DNA from: Oceanicoccus sagamiensis
GTDB taxonomy: Bacteria; Pseudomonadota; Gammaproteobacteria; Pseudomonadales; Dasaniaceae
Direction of reading: 5' to 3'
Length of the DNA: 64,000 nucleotides
NCBI RefSeq assembly: GCF_002117105.1
Contig: NZ_CP019343.1
Span: 1,736,001-1,800,000, forward strand
The translations under genes and the position numbers were made by a program. Position 1 is the stretch's first letter. Every line of letters begins with the position of its first letter. The notes below the pieces were generated by a model. The model saw only the letters and a program-made list of their open reading frames with translations. It was not told the origin of the DNA and did not search any database. Of the stretch, positions 55,535 through 64,000 are shown piece after piece.

Positions 55535-57430
55535 ATGAAACTGACCTGGTATATCAAACGGCTGAAAGTGATGGGGCTTAGAGAAACTGTTCATAGAGTT
55601 TATGAACAGCTCTCTTTGCAATGGTTACGGATACAGCAAAGCCGACGCAAATTCGTAGAGCCAGACCCTTCGTCTTTTAGTTTTTGCGCAGGTTCACAAG
55701 CGCAACTACCAACACTGCAATGGGATCGCCATGCCAACAGAGAAAAAGCGTCATCGCTGCTGGCAGGGCAGTGGTCGGCTTTAGGTTTTGGATGGCAGTG
55801 GCAATCAGCTGGTGACTGGCGCAGAGCTCCTGATACCGGTTCATTGTGGCCAGACGTCTTTTTTGGCGCTATACCTTATCGGCAGGGTAATCCTTACGGT
55901 GATATTAGAGTGGCATGGGAGCCATCACGGCTCCAGCAATTGGTGAGTTTGGCATTGCTGGCACAAGATGACGCCAGTAGAGAAACCGCCGTACGGTGCT
56001 TTGAGCAGCAGCTGTTGAGCTGGGTTAAATCCAACCCTCCTTATTTAGGTATTCACTATGTTTCCGCGATGGAGTGCGGCCTGCGCCTTATAGCCGTCTG
56101 CCATGCTACAGATATGATAAGGCCCTATTTACAGAACTCTGAGAGGGTTTGGTCTGCAGTGTTGCAGCTGGTAGAGGGCCATGCTGACCTCATCATTAAA
56201 CGTCTCTCACTCTATTCTTCAGCGGGGAATCACACATTAGCTGAAACCGCTGGTTTAATTTATGCGGGTGTTTTATTTCCTGAGCTAAACAATGCCGCCA
56301 AATGGAAGCGTGTCGGACTTCCTCTGTTCGAGCGCGAGGCGGACAGACAATTTAATCAGGATGGCGGCGGTATAGAGCAAGCTTTTGGGTATCATTTATT
56401 TGTTACCGATTTGGCCAATATAGTCTCGGCTTTACTGGCCAGCAAAGGCCAGCCCAGTGCCACGGTACAGCGTATCGTTGATCAAGCCTGTGAGTTTTTG
56501 TCAGAGTTGTTTAACAGTGAGTTCGAATTACCTAATGTTGGGGACAACGATGGTGGTTATGCGCTCAGCCCTTACTTACTAAGCTCCAAGCAATTAGCTA
56601 AACCCAGAGACGGCATTAGAACTTTTCCTGATAGCGGTTACTCGGTATTTAGAGATACTTCTGAAACAGGCAGAATGATTTTGTTTGATCATGGGCCCCT
56701 GGGGATGGCGCCTTCTTACGGCCATGGCCACAGTGATTGCTTGTCCATTATCTGGCGAGAAAAAAACGAAACCTTACTGTTAGATGCGGGTACCTATACC
56801 TATACCGGAGACCAGCGATGGAGACAATATTTCAGGGGCGTTAGCGCACATAATACCGTGGCGGTTAACCACAGACATCAAGCCCGGCACGAGAGTGCAT
56901 TTATGTGGTCAGCGCCCTATACACCTTGCTTGTTGGATCTCCCCAGCCGCATCGATGGTTATGATGTGCTTTTGGCTTACCATACGGGTTATGAGGACCA
57001 AGGGCTTAGACACTATCGCTGCGTGATCATCGGGCCTGAGGGTGATGCTCTGGTCTGGGATCAGTTGGCCGCTCTGGGCCCGGTGGGCAGTGAGACATAT
57101 GCCTCTTTGTTCTGGCATGTGGGTGGTCAATTTTTGAGCGAAAATGAGGATGGCGGTGTTTTTTCAACTTCTACAACAAGTGGCGCTGCACTCAACATCG
57201 ATATAACCGGCGGTGATATAACAGTCCATTATGGTGATGAAGACGTGCCGATAGGTTGGCATTCACCAACATATGGTGAAAAACTACCAATTTACACCGT
57301 CGAAGCTCGGCATAGTGGTATTTTTCCTCACGAGTTTTATACCTATATCTCACCAGCTTCAGCTACTATTAGTGATCATAAGAAAGATCAGTTTGAAACG
57401 GTTTTAGAGAAGTTGAGGTCCTACATTTAA
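55535..57430 (+). CDS. heparinase II/III family protein
   Basis: The 631-residue protein has an N-terminal alpha/alpha toroid (about 60-350) with LYSSAGNHTLAETAGLIYAG and GGGIEQAFGYHLFVTD, and a C-terminal beta-sheet domain with GHGHSDCLSIIW and VSAHNTVAVN, as in heparinase II/III and alginate lyase families. No signal peptide is visible at the start (MKLTWYIKRLKVMGLRE), so it may be cytoplasmic, as seen for homologues in polysaccharide synthesis loci that may act as epimerases or lyases on the intermediates. It follows the fused oxidoreductase by nine bases and shares one base with the next gene. Confidence 0.88.
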   Translation: MKLTWYIKRLKVMGLRETVHRVYEQLSLQWLRIQQSRRKFVEPDPSSFSFCAGSQAQLPTLQWDRHANREKASSLLAGQWSALGFGWQWQSAGDWRRAPDTGSLWPDVFFGAIPYRQGNPYGDIRVAWEPSRLQQLVSLALLAQDDASRETAVRCFEQQLLSWVKSNPPYLGIHYVSAMECGLRLIAVCHATDMIRPYLQNSERVWSAVLQLVEGHADLIIKRLSLYSSAGNHTLAETAGLIYAGVLFPELNNAAKWKRVGLPLFEREADRQFNQDGGGIEQAFGYHLFVTDLANIVSALLASKGQPSATVQRIVDQACEFLSELFNSEFELPNVGDNDGGYALSPYLLSSKQLAKPRDGIRTFPDSGYSVFRDTSETGRMILFDHGPLGMAPSYGHGHSDCLSIIWREKNETLLLDAGTYTYTGDQRWRQYFRGVSAHNTVAVNHRHQARHESAFMWSAPYTPCLLDLPSRIDGYDVLLAYHTGYEDQGLRHYRCVIIGPEGDALVWDQLAALGPVGSETYASLFWHVGGQFLSENEDGGVFSTSTTSGAALNIDITGGDITVHYGDEDVPIGWHSPTYGEKLPIYTVEARHSGIFPHEFYTYISPASATISDHKKDQFETVLEKLRSYI

Positions 57431-58173
57431 TGAATCAGACCCGCATGCAAGTTACCGGGGTACCCGTCGATAATATCGATATGGACGGTGTAGTTGACCA
57501 TGCCCAAAAGATGGTAGCAGGCAACCAACAGTGCACTATTTTTGCTATGAATCCAGAGAAGGCGGTGGCTTCACTGGATGACCCCGAGCTGTATGACTGC
57601 CTGAATTCTGCAGGGTTATTGATCGCGGATGGCATCGGTATTATTTTGGCTTCCAGAATCCATGGTGTGCCATTTAAGTCTAGAGTGCCTGGCTCGGAAC
57701 TCATGCCGAGGTTATGTGAAATGGCGGCGGCTAATAGCTACCCCATATTCTTGTTTGGTGCCAAAGAAGAGACGAATAAATTAGCTGCCGAAAAACTCGT
57801 ACAAACTTACCCGGGATTAATTATCGCTGGCCGTCAAAATGGCTATGTGGATGAAAGCGGAATGCCGGACCTTATAAATACAATTAACGAGTCTGGCGCC
57901 AAGCTGCTTTTTGTTGCCTTAGGTAGCCCTAAGCAAGAGTATTGGATGAATCAATACAAGGCCCAGTTAGACGTATTAATATTACAGGGCGTCGGTGGTA
58001 CCTTCGATGTGATATCAGGTACCGTCAAGCGAGCACCGGCACTGTGGCGTTTTTTTCACCTCGAGTGGCTTTATCGGCTACTTTCACAGCCGCGCCGGTT
58101 TATCCGTCAGTCCAGGCTCCCCGCCTATGTTTGGCTGGTGATTAAAAGCCGTTTAGGTTTGTTGAAAGCATAA
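57430..58173 (+). CDS. WecG/TagA/CpsF family glycosyltransferase
   Basis: The 247-residue GT26 enzyme has the motifs TIFAMNPEKAVASLDD, LIADGIGIILASRIHG, VALGSPKQEYWM and QGVGGTFDVISGTVKRAP. The family transfers ManNAc or ManNAcA from UDP to Und-PP-GlcNAc. As wecB and wecC are in the same locus, ManNAcA as in WecG is the likely sugar. ATG at 57430 overlaps the heparinase stop codon by one base. Confidence 0.92.
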   Translation: MNQTRMQVTGVPVDNIDMDGVVDHAQKMVAGNQQCTIFAMNPEKAVASLDDPELYDCLNSAGLLIADGIGIILASRIHGVPFKSRVPGSELMPRLCEMAAANSYPIFLFGAKEETNKLAAEKLVQTYPGLIIAGRQNGYVDESGMPDLINTINESGAKLLFVALGSPKQEYWMNQYKAQLDVLILQGVGGTFDVISGTVKRAPALWRFFHLEWLYRLLSQPRRFIRQSRLPAYVWLVIKSRLGLLKA

Positions 58174-58230
58174 TAATTATAAGTTACATCAAAAAAACAA
58201 TTACCCATACACAGTTAATAAATTATAAAG

Positions 58231-59847
58231 ATGCAAAAAATGACTTCAAACGATAGCTCAGAAAATACTTTAGAAGATAAAGCGAAAAAGGAAAGCACGA
58301 TCATACTGGTCATGTTTCTGTTAGCTCTTGGTGCTTTAAGTTTTGTTTTTTATGATGGTCTAAGTTACATGGTTGAGATATGGGGAACCTCTGAGGAGTA
58401 TAGCCATGGTTATATGATTCCGATGGTGGCTTTATATTTAATTTGGAAAAAACAGTGGGAAGTTAAAGAGTCTATGACCACCGGCGCTTGGATATCAGTG
58501 CCGATTTTGATGTTTGGTCTGGTGTTGTTTTTAGTGGGTGAACTAAGCTCGCTCTATACGATTATTCAGTACGCATTTTTAGTGTGTTTCTTTGCAATTA
58601 TTTTGGCCTTCATCGGCCTCAAATCCTTCAAGATTTTATTGCCTGCTATTACTTATTTGGTTTTCATGATTCCGCTGCCGGTATTTTTATACAACAGTTT
58701 GTCAGCTGAATTGCAGTTAATCTCCTCCGCAATTGGTGTTGCGGTAGTGCGTGCCTTTGATATTAGTGTCTATTTGGAAGGTAACGTCATTGATTTGGGT
58801 GTTTACCAGCTGCAAGTAGTAGAAGCCTGTAGTGGTTTACGCTATCTGTTCCCGCTCATGAGCTTCGGCTACCTCATTGCCTTTTTATATAAAGGGCCAA
58901 TGTGGATAAGAGCTATATTGTTTTTATCTACCATCCCCATCACAGTCCTGATGAATAGCTTCCGCATAGGTGTGATCGGAGTGACCGTTGAATATTGGGG
59001 CATAGAAATGGCAGAGGGTTTTCTGCATGATTTCGAAGGCTGGGTAATATTTGTTGGCTGTTTAGGTGTTCTGGTTTTAGAAGTATGGTTTTTCCAGTGG
59101 CTAAGAAAAGGTGACGGTAGCCTTATCGACAACCTTGATCTGGACTTGCCAGAAGAAACTCTGTCCATGTCCGACTTAAATTTCACCCGGCAGACCCAAA
59201 AACCACTTATTGCTTGCCTGGGTCTTATGTTGATGGCCTCACTTGCATTGCCCATGCTGGAGTCAAGACAAGAAGAGCAGCTGGAACGTACGTCGTTTAG
59301 CCAGTTCCCCCTATATAACAAATCATGGAATGGTCGCGAAGACTCTCTTGAAGAGAGCGTGTTGGATGCGTTAAAACTTACGGACTATTTTATTGCGAAT
59401 TATACGTCTAAGAAGAAAGATGCGAGGCTTAATTTTTACGTAGCTTATTATAGCTCTCAACGTAAAGGTTCATCCATTCATTCGCCTCGTTCCTGTATCC
59501 CTGGCGGCGGCTGGAAAATTACTGGTCTTAGAGAGCATACAATAGACAGTGTTATCAGTCGTGAAGGAAAACCGTTGAATGTAAATCGTATCTTGATTCA
59601 AAAAGACGGATTTGCGCAGATTGTTTACTACTGGTTTGAGCAAAGACATAGAAACGTAACGAATGAGTATTTGGCTAAATGGTTTATCTTTTGGGATTCT
59701 TTAACGATGAATAGAACCGACGGTGCGTTAGTGCGTGTAACAGTACCGGTGCCAGATATAGCCGACATAGATGTGTATGAGGAACAAGCCACACAATTTG
59801 TCATAGATTTTTACCCAGAACTTATAAAACATTTACCTGAGGCCTAA
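58231..59847 (+). CDS. exosortase fused to an EpsI domain
   Basis: The 538-residue protein has an N-terminal membrane domain (about 20-300, eight or so helices) with the exosortase catalytic residues C200 (VEACSGLRYLFP), R245 (MNSFRIG) and H266 (LHDFEGW), and a C-terminal EpsI domain (about 330-538, with SCIPGGGWKI). Exosortases are transpeptidases that cut C-terminal PEP-CTERM-like sorting signals in the inner membrane. The subtype (XrtA or the VPLPA-type XrtD) cannot be fixed by eye. ATG at 58231 or 58240 are both possible starts. It is located between WecG-like and WecA-like genes. Confidence 0.92.
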   Translation: MQKMTSNDSSENTLEDKAKKESTIILVMFLLALGALSFVFYDGLSYMVEIWGTSEEYSHGYMIPMVALYLIWKKQWEVKESMTTGAWISVPILMFGLVLFLVGELSSLYTIIQYAFLVCFFAIILAFIGLKSFKILLPAITYLVFMIPLPVFLYNSLSAELQLISSAIGVAVVRAFDISVYLEGNVIDLGVYQLQVVEACSGLRYLFPLMSFGYLIAFLYKGPMWIRAILFLSTIPITVLMNSFRIGVIGVTVEYWGIEMAEGFLHDFEGWVIFVGCLGVLVLEVWFFQWLRKGDGSLIDNLDLDLPEETLSMSDLNFTRQTQKPLIACLGLMLMASLALPMLESRQEEQLERTSFSQFPLYNKSWNGREDSLEESVLDALKLTDYFIANYTSKKKDARLNFYVAYYSSQRKGSSIHSPRSCIPGGGWKITGLREHTIDSVISREGKPLNVNRILIQKDGFAQIVYYWFEQRHRNVTNEYLAKWFIFWDSLTMNRTDGALVRVTVPVPDIADIDVYEEQATQFVIDFYPELIKHLPEA

Positions 59848-59883
59848 TGAAAAAGCCTCGTAATATAATAAACAAAGCATATT

Positions 59884-61518
59884 ATGCAGTTAATATATAG
59901 CTTTACAGTCGCATTGTTTTTGACCATTGCCCTGATCCCATTGTTGATCAGGTTCGCAAGTCAGATGCAGTTGCTTGATAGCCCGGATGATGACCGCAAG
60001 GTACATGATAAGGCTATCCCGCGCAGTGGCGGTTTAGCCATTGTGCTTGGCGTGTTCTTGCCGTTGTTATTTTTATTGCCCATAGAAAATGAATTTAAAG
60101 GCCTGGTCTGGGGCGCAGCAACCATCGTTATCTTTGGCTATCTGGATGATCGCTTTGAGCTAAGTTATCAGTGGAAGTTCTTAGGGCAAATCATTGCTGT
60201 TGTGGCTGTGATGTTAGGCGGTATCAATATCGATATTATCCCTTTGATGGGTTATGAATCCGCCCCATTATGGCTCAGCCTCCCGCTTACCTTTTTATTT
60301 TTATTGGGGGCTACCAACGCGGTTAATCTCTCAGATGGTCTGGATGGTTTAGCGGCAGGCACCTCACTGCTTAGTCTGGCGCTGATTACTGTATTTGCTT
60401 TGTTGCAAGACAACCAATCCATAGCCTTGGTGTCCTTAACTCTTATTGGTGGCCTGATAGGCTTCTTGCGTTATAACACATTCCCTGCGCGTATTTTTAT
60501 GGGTGATACGGGTAGTCAGTTTTTAGGCTATATGGTTGCCTGCTTGGCGGTACTGGTTTCACAAGGTGAGCGGTGCGCTATCAGTTCAGCTTTGCCGCTC
60601 TTAATTCTTGGGTTACCTATATTAGATACTTTTACAGTGATGACCATCCGCATCAAAGAAAAGAGATCACCGTTTTCGCCGGATAAAAACCACCTTCATC
60701 ACCAACTGATGTCACTGGGCTTAAAACATTTTGAGGCAGTAGGTGTTATCTATCTGATTCAAGTCGTTCTATTGATAAGTGCCTATATATTCCGCTTTGA
60801 GTCAGACTTATTTTTATTGGCCTTTTATAGCCTGTATTCAGCGCTAATTATTGGCTATCTTTATATGGGTTATAAGAAAAAAGCGCGTGAAGGTGCTGCC
60901 GGCGCTGTAGAGCGACCACAGGATGCGAGAGATCGTCGTAATCAAATATTGCGAAAAATGGATTGGGTGTACTATCATTCTGCCACTGTAATCGAATGGT
61001 TTATTAGTGCGATCCTGCTTGTCTCAGCAACCGTGGTTAATAGTGTGAGAAGTGATTTTGCTATTGCTTCATTAGCATTGGTGGCGGGGCTGGCGGCACT
61101 ATTTTTGGCAGCAAGAAAGCATTCGGCATTTGTTGCTAGAGTGTGTTGCTATAGTGCTAGCGTGTTCGTAGTGTACCTTTATACAACGTCCAGTATTAGC
61201 GAAGAGTTACGGATGGTTGTCGATAGTGCATTTATTGTATTGGTCGCATTTTTAATGTTAGCTATTCGCATGACCCGTAAAGAAGAGTTCCGGCTGGATA
61301 CTCAGGATCTACTCGTATTGCTGTTGGTCATCATTGTCCCGCAGCTGCCCTTTGAGTCGCTAGATAATAATGAAGTGGGCCTTATATCATTGCACTTAGC
61401 AGCGCTAATGTATGGGTGTGAGTTTATTTTAGGGCGTGAAAAAACAAATTTTAGAGTGTTAACTCTTGTATCTATAACAAGTTTATTGCTGGTTGGGCTG
61501 CCGGCAATTTTAACCTGA
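59884..61518 (+). CDS. WecA/MraY-like glycosyl-phosphate transferase with long membrane extension
   Basis: The first 350 residues are a WecA/MraY-type enzyme: SGGLAIVLGVF, LDDRFELSYQWKFLGQ, NLSDGLDGLAAGTSL, FMGDTGSQFLGYMV and KNHLHHQLMSLGLKH (the catalytic His loop). It would transfer GlcNAc-1-P to undecaprenyl phosphate to start the repeat unit. The protein is 544 residues, about 190 longer than WecA; the extra C-terminal part has some six hydrophobic segments and no recognised motif. It follows the exosortase gene by 36 bases. Confidence 0.9.
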   Translation: MQLIYSFTVALFLTIALIPLLIRFASQMQLLDSPDDDRKVHDKAIPRSGGLAIVLGVFLPLLFLLPIENEFKGLVWGAATIVIFGYLDDRFELSYQWKFLGQIIAVVAVMLGGINIDIIPLMGYESAPLWLSLPLTFLFLLGATNAVNLSDGLDGLAAGTSLLSLALITVFALLQDNQSIALVSLTLIGGLIGFLRYNTFPARIFMGDTGSQFLGYMVACLAVLVSQGERCAISSALPLLILGLPILDTFTVMTIRIKEKRSPFSPDKNHLHHQLMSLGLKHFEAVGVIYLIQVVLLISAYIFRFESDLFLLAFYSLYSALIIGYLYMGYKKKAREGAAGAVERPQDARDRRNQILRKMDWVYYHSATVIEWFISAILLVSATVVNSVRSDFAIASLALVAGLAALFLAARKHSAFVARVCCYSASVFVVYLYTTSSISEELRMVVDSAFIVLVAFLMLAIRMTRKEEFRLDTQDLLVLLLVIIVPQLPFESLDNNEVGLISLHLAALMYGCEFILGREKTNFRVLTLVSITSLLLVGLPAILT

Positions 61519-61548
61519 TTTCATAACTTAGAGCCTTTGGAGAAAAAA

Positions 61549-63996
61549 ATGGCGCGCAATAATATTAAGAAAATAGCTGGGGTGAGTATTCTTTCTGGCA
61601 TGCTCTTGCTTACAGCCTGTGGTGGCGGAGAAGAGCGACAAGAAAAGTATCTTAGTAAGGCTCAGGAATACTTTGACCAGGACAATATGGACAAGGCGAA
61701 AATTGAAGTTAAGAATGTAATGCAAATCAACCCCAAAAACCCTGATGCCAAGTATTTGATGGGTTTGATTGATGAGAAAAATAAAAACTTTCGTGGTGCG
61801 TTCAGACAGTTTTCTGGCGCGGTAGAGCTTGATGCCACCCATATCAAGTCGCTTAATAAAGTAGCGAGCTATTATTTGATGAGCCAGGATTTGGTTAATG
61901 CGCAGGAGTCAGTAGACAAAGTTATAGCGCTTGATGCTAATAATGCCGATGCCCTTGCTTCACAGGCGGCGATATTTTCCCGCTCTGAGGAAAATGAAAA
62001 GGCAATAGAAAAAGCACAGCTGGCATTATCCATCGAGCCGGGGCATATACGTGCAACGACTGTACTGACCGCCATTTATGCACAAGAAAATCCTGATCTG
62101 GCATTAGATGTTATTTCCAAAGGCATAGAAAGCCAATCAAAAAATGAGTCACTGAAATACTTGAAGATACGTTTACTGGCGTCCCAGCAGAAAACTGAAG
62201 AAGTCGTTGCGCTATTTCAGGAGTTGATTGCCGAGTATCCCGATAATTTAATGTATGTTTTCCAGTTGGTGAACTATCAAATTGAGGGTCTAACTACAGG
62301 TGATAATCTTGCCAATGAAGAGAATGAAGAGACTGAAGCTGTAGAAAAGAGAAAAGATGCTGCGGAAAAAACGCTTAGGGATGCTATCGCCACAAATCCG
62401 GATAAAGATGACGTTAAGCTTTGGCTGGTTGAGTTTTTGGCAAAAAACAGAGGGAAAGAGATTGGAATTGATCAGTTGGCTTTATTTGTTGAAGAATACC
62501 CAGAGAGCTTTAAGTTGCGCGATCAGTTGGCTCAATCTTATCTGAACTCTGATGAAGTCGACAAAGCCAGCGCTCTTTATCAGTTTGTTATCGATACTTA
62601 TCCTGAAGATACAATAGCACTGGAAGCTCGTAATCGACTGGTCTCTATTGCCCTGTCACAAAATGATCGGGAAAAAGCCAATGCCCTACTGGCAGAAATC
62701 TTTGAGATCGAACCTGAAAATATTGGCGCATTGATTACCAGGGCTCGATTAAAGTTATCAGAGAATGATATCGACGGCGCTATTCCTGATTTACGTGTAG
62801 TGTTAAAAAATGCCCCTGAATCAATACAGGCGTTACAGTTGATCGCCCGGGCACATGAGTTTAATAACTCTCCTGATTTAGCTTTGGATAACTACCAGCG
62901 GTTATTGGCCGTTCAGCCCAAAAACATGAATGCATTAATTGGCTCCAGCCGTTTGCTGATTGCTAAGGACCAAATCAAAGAAGCACTACCAATACTGGAA
63001 TCTGCCAGAGAAATAGATCCTGCTAACCCCGAGATGGTCAGGTTGCTTACAGATCTATATACCCGTGAGCAACGCTGGGATGATGCATTGTCTACAGCCG
63101 CAAAATTAACCGAGAATGACAAAACCATGGGTATGGGTTACTACTTGCAAGGGCGAGTTTATTTACGTCAGAAGTCATTTGAACCCGCTGTTGATGCTTT
63201 GAAAAAATCGATTGAAACTGAGCCTAAAGGTGTTGAAACCCTAAGCTCTCTGGTCGGTGCCTATATCGCGTTAGAGCAACTTGATAAAGCCATTGCTTTT
63301 GTTGATGCTCATGTTGAAAAGTACCCTGAGCAACTCCATGCTCTGGAGTTGCAGGCCAACCTTTATATTAGAAATGGGGATATAACTGCGGCGACTGACA
63401 AGCTCAATACAGTGTTAGAGATGGACTCAAGTAGAAATTCTGCTTATATGGCCCTGGCCCGTATCTATGCATCACAGGGGAAAACGGATGACATTGAACG
63501 TTTATTTATAGACGGCTTGCAGAAAAATACTGATAACTCACCTTTACGGTTAATGTTGGCTGAGTATTACCAGACGCAAAAGCGGTTTAAAGATGCCATA
63601 GATGTCTACGATGCCATTCTTAAGGACAACCCGGATGCCGTTATGGTGAAGAATAATATCGCTTCATTGCTGATGGATCATTTTAATACGCCAGAGAACA
63701 GAACCAGAATTATCGATTTGGCTTCAGACTTGGCGGCTACAGATAATCCCGCTTTTCTTGATACTGCTGGCTGGGCTCAATATCAGCAAGGTAACTATCC
63801 GCAGGCTGTTTCACTTCTGGATGCGGCTATTGAGAACGGTGGAAAAGGGCCCGTTTACCACTACCACCTGGGTATGGCTTATTTCAAAAGTGATATGAAA
63901 GCCCAGGCGAAAGAGCAGTTGGAATTTGCATTGGCTGATGACACGGTTGAGTTTACTGGGAAGGAAGAGGCCCAGAGTACTTTGAGCCAGTTGTAA
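61549..63996 (+). CDS. prsT: TPR-repeat lipoprotein, PrsT-like
   Basis: The 815-residue protein has a lipoprotein signal (LLLTACGGGEE, Cys at about residue 24) and then a nearly continuous array of tetratricopeptide repeats up to the end (for example ALYQFVIDTYPEDTIAL and ALDNYQRLLAVQPKNMNAL). It resembles PrsT of exosortase loci (TIGR02917 type), supposed to act at the outer or inner membrane with the polymer and sorting system. ATG at 61549 follows GGAG by six bases. The stop TAA lies four bases before the window end; what follows is unknown. Confidence 0.88.
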   Translation: MARNNIKKIAGVSILSGMLLLTACGGGEERQEKYLSKAQEYFDQDNMDKAKIEVKNVMQINPKNPDAKYLMGLIDEKNKNFRGAFRQFSGAVELDATHIKSLNKVASYYLMSQDLVNAQESVDKVIALDANNADALASQAAIFSRSEENEKAIEKAQLALSIEPGHIRATTVLTAIYAQENPDLALDVISKGIESQSKNESLKYLKIRLLASQQKTEEVVALFQELIAEYPDNLMYVFQLVNYQIEGLTTGDNLANEENEETEAVEKRKDAAEKTLRDAIATNPDKDDVKLWLVEFLAKNRGKEIGIDQLALFVEEYPESFKLRDQLAQSYLNSDEVDKASALYQFVIDTYPEDTIALEARNRLVSIALSQNDREKANALLAEIFEIEPENIGALITRARLKLSENDIDGAIPDLRVVLKNAPESIQALQLIARAHEFNNSPDLALDNYQRLLAVQPKNMNALIGSSRLLIAKDQIKEALPILESAREIDPANPEMVRLLTDLYTREQRWDDALSTAAKLTENDKTMGMGYYLQGRVYLRQKSFEPAVDALKKSIETEPKGVETLSSLVGAYIALEQLDKAIAFVDAHVEKYPEQLHALELQANLYIRNGDITAATDKLNTVLEMDSSRNSAYMALARIYASQGKTDDIERLFIDGLQKNTDNSPLRLMLAEYYQTQKRFKDAIDVYDAILKDNPDAVMVKNNIASLLMDHFNTPENRTRIIDLASDLAATDNPAFLDTAGWAQYQQGNYPQAVSLLDAAIENGGKGPVYHYHLGMAYFKSDMKAQAKEQLEFALADDTVEFTGKEEAQSTLSQL

Positions 63997-64000
63997 GGAG

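Noticed and set aside
58869-59321. 150-codon minus-strand frame
   Set aside because: It is antisense within the exosortase gene, whose active-site motifs are intact.

Overview
This window looks like the chromosome of a marine-type gammaproteobacterium related to Pseudomonas and the Cellvibrionales. Three housekeeping blocks have the gene order I know from Pseudomonas: gamma-carbonic anhydrase / prlC / yheV; coxB-ctaD-ctaG-coxC with SURF1, ctaA, ctaB and SCO; and polA / engB / cytochrome c5 / cytochrome c4 / dsbA / dgcP. No database search was possible, so the taxonomic placement is inference from synteny and protein families. I see no rRNA, tRNA, CRISPR array, transposase or prophage gene.

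Layout. 1-7.6 kb: a SIMPL-domain secreted protein (cut by the window edge), carbonic anhydrase, a TIGR03790-type secreted protein, oligopeptidase A, YheV, two unrecognised genes and a MATE transporter. 8-17.2 kb: a caa3-type cytochrome c oxidase operon with its assembly and heme A genes; ctaB has a one-base frameshift in a C run. 17.2-24.4 kb: an Lrp/AsnC regulator, a small secreted protein, DNA polymerase I, a strong candidate small RNA with an RpoE/AlgU-like promoter (same place as Spot 42 in enterics and ErsA in Pseudomonas), EngB, two c-type cytochromes and DsbA. Four copies of a GTAGGGTGGATT-type inverted repeat are scattered in gene ends of this half and none is in the second half. 24.5-26.3 kb: the diguanylate cyclase dgcP.

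26.4-64 kb: one large exopolysaccharide locus of the exosortase (PEP-CTERM/EpsH) type. It opens with a near-consensus sigma-54 promoter, then export and chain-length genes (Wza-like, outer-membrane protein, Wzz-like, ParA/tyrosine-kinase-like, ExeA-like ATPase), wecB and wecC, a Wzx-type flippase (one-base frameshift in a T run), a secreted glycoside-hydrolase-like protein, a Wzy-type polymerase, three GT4 glycosyltransferases, a NodB-type deacetylase, two CapK/PaaK-like adenylate-forming enzymes, an acyltransferase, a fused ADH-Gfo/Idh/MocA oxidoreductase, a heparinase II/III-like protein, a WecG/TagA transferase, an exosortase fused to EpsI, a WecA/MraY-like initiating transferase with a long membrane extension, and a PrsT-like TPR lipoprotein. 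Five genes lie on the opposite strand inside this locus: two sulfotransferases, a PhyH-like dioxygenase and an AlgI/AlgJ-like O-acetylation pair. They read as a decoration module.

How it works together (inference): the WecA-like, WecB, WecC and WecG-like enzymes would build undecaprenyl-PP-GlcNAc-ManNAcA, the same start as enterobacterial common antigen. The GT4 enzymes extend it, Wzx flips and Wzy polymerises it, the deacetylase, O-acetyl and sulfo enzymes modify it, and the Wza/Wzz-like proteins export it. The exosortase would couple this to anchoring of C-terminally tagged surface proteins, none of which is encoded in the window. A diguanylate cyclase next door, the sigma-54 promoter and the RpoE-type small RNA suggest regulatory inputs into surface-polymer production.
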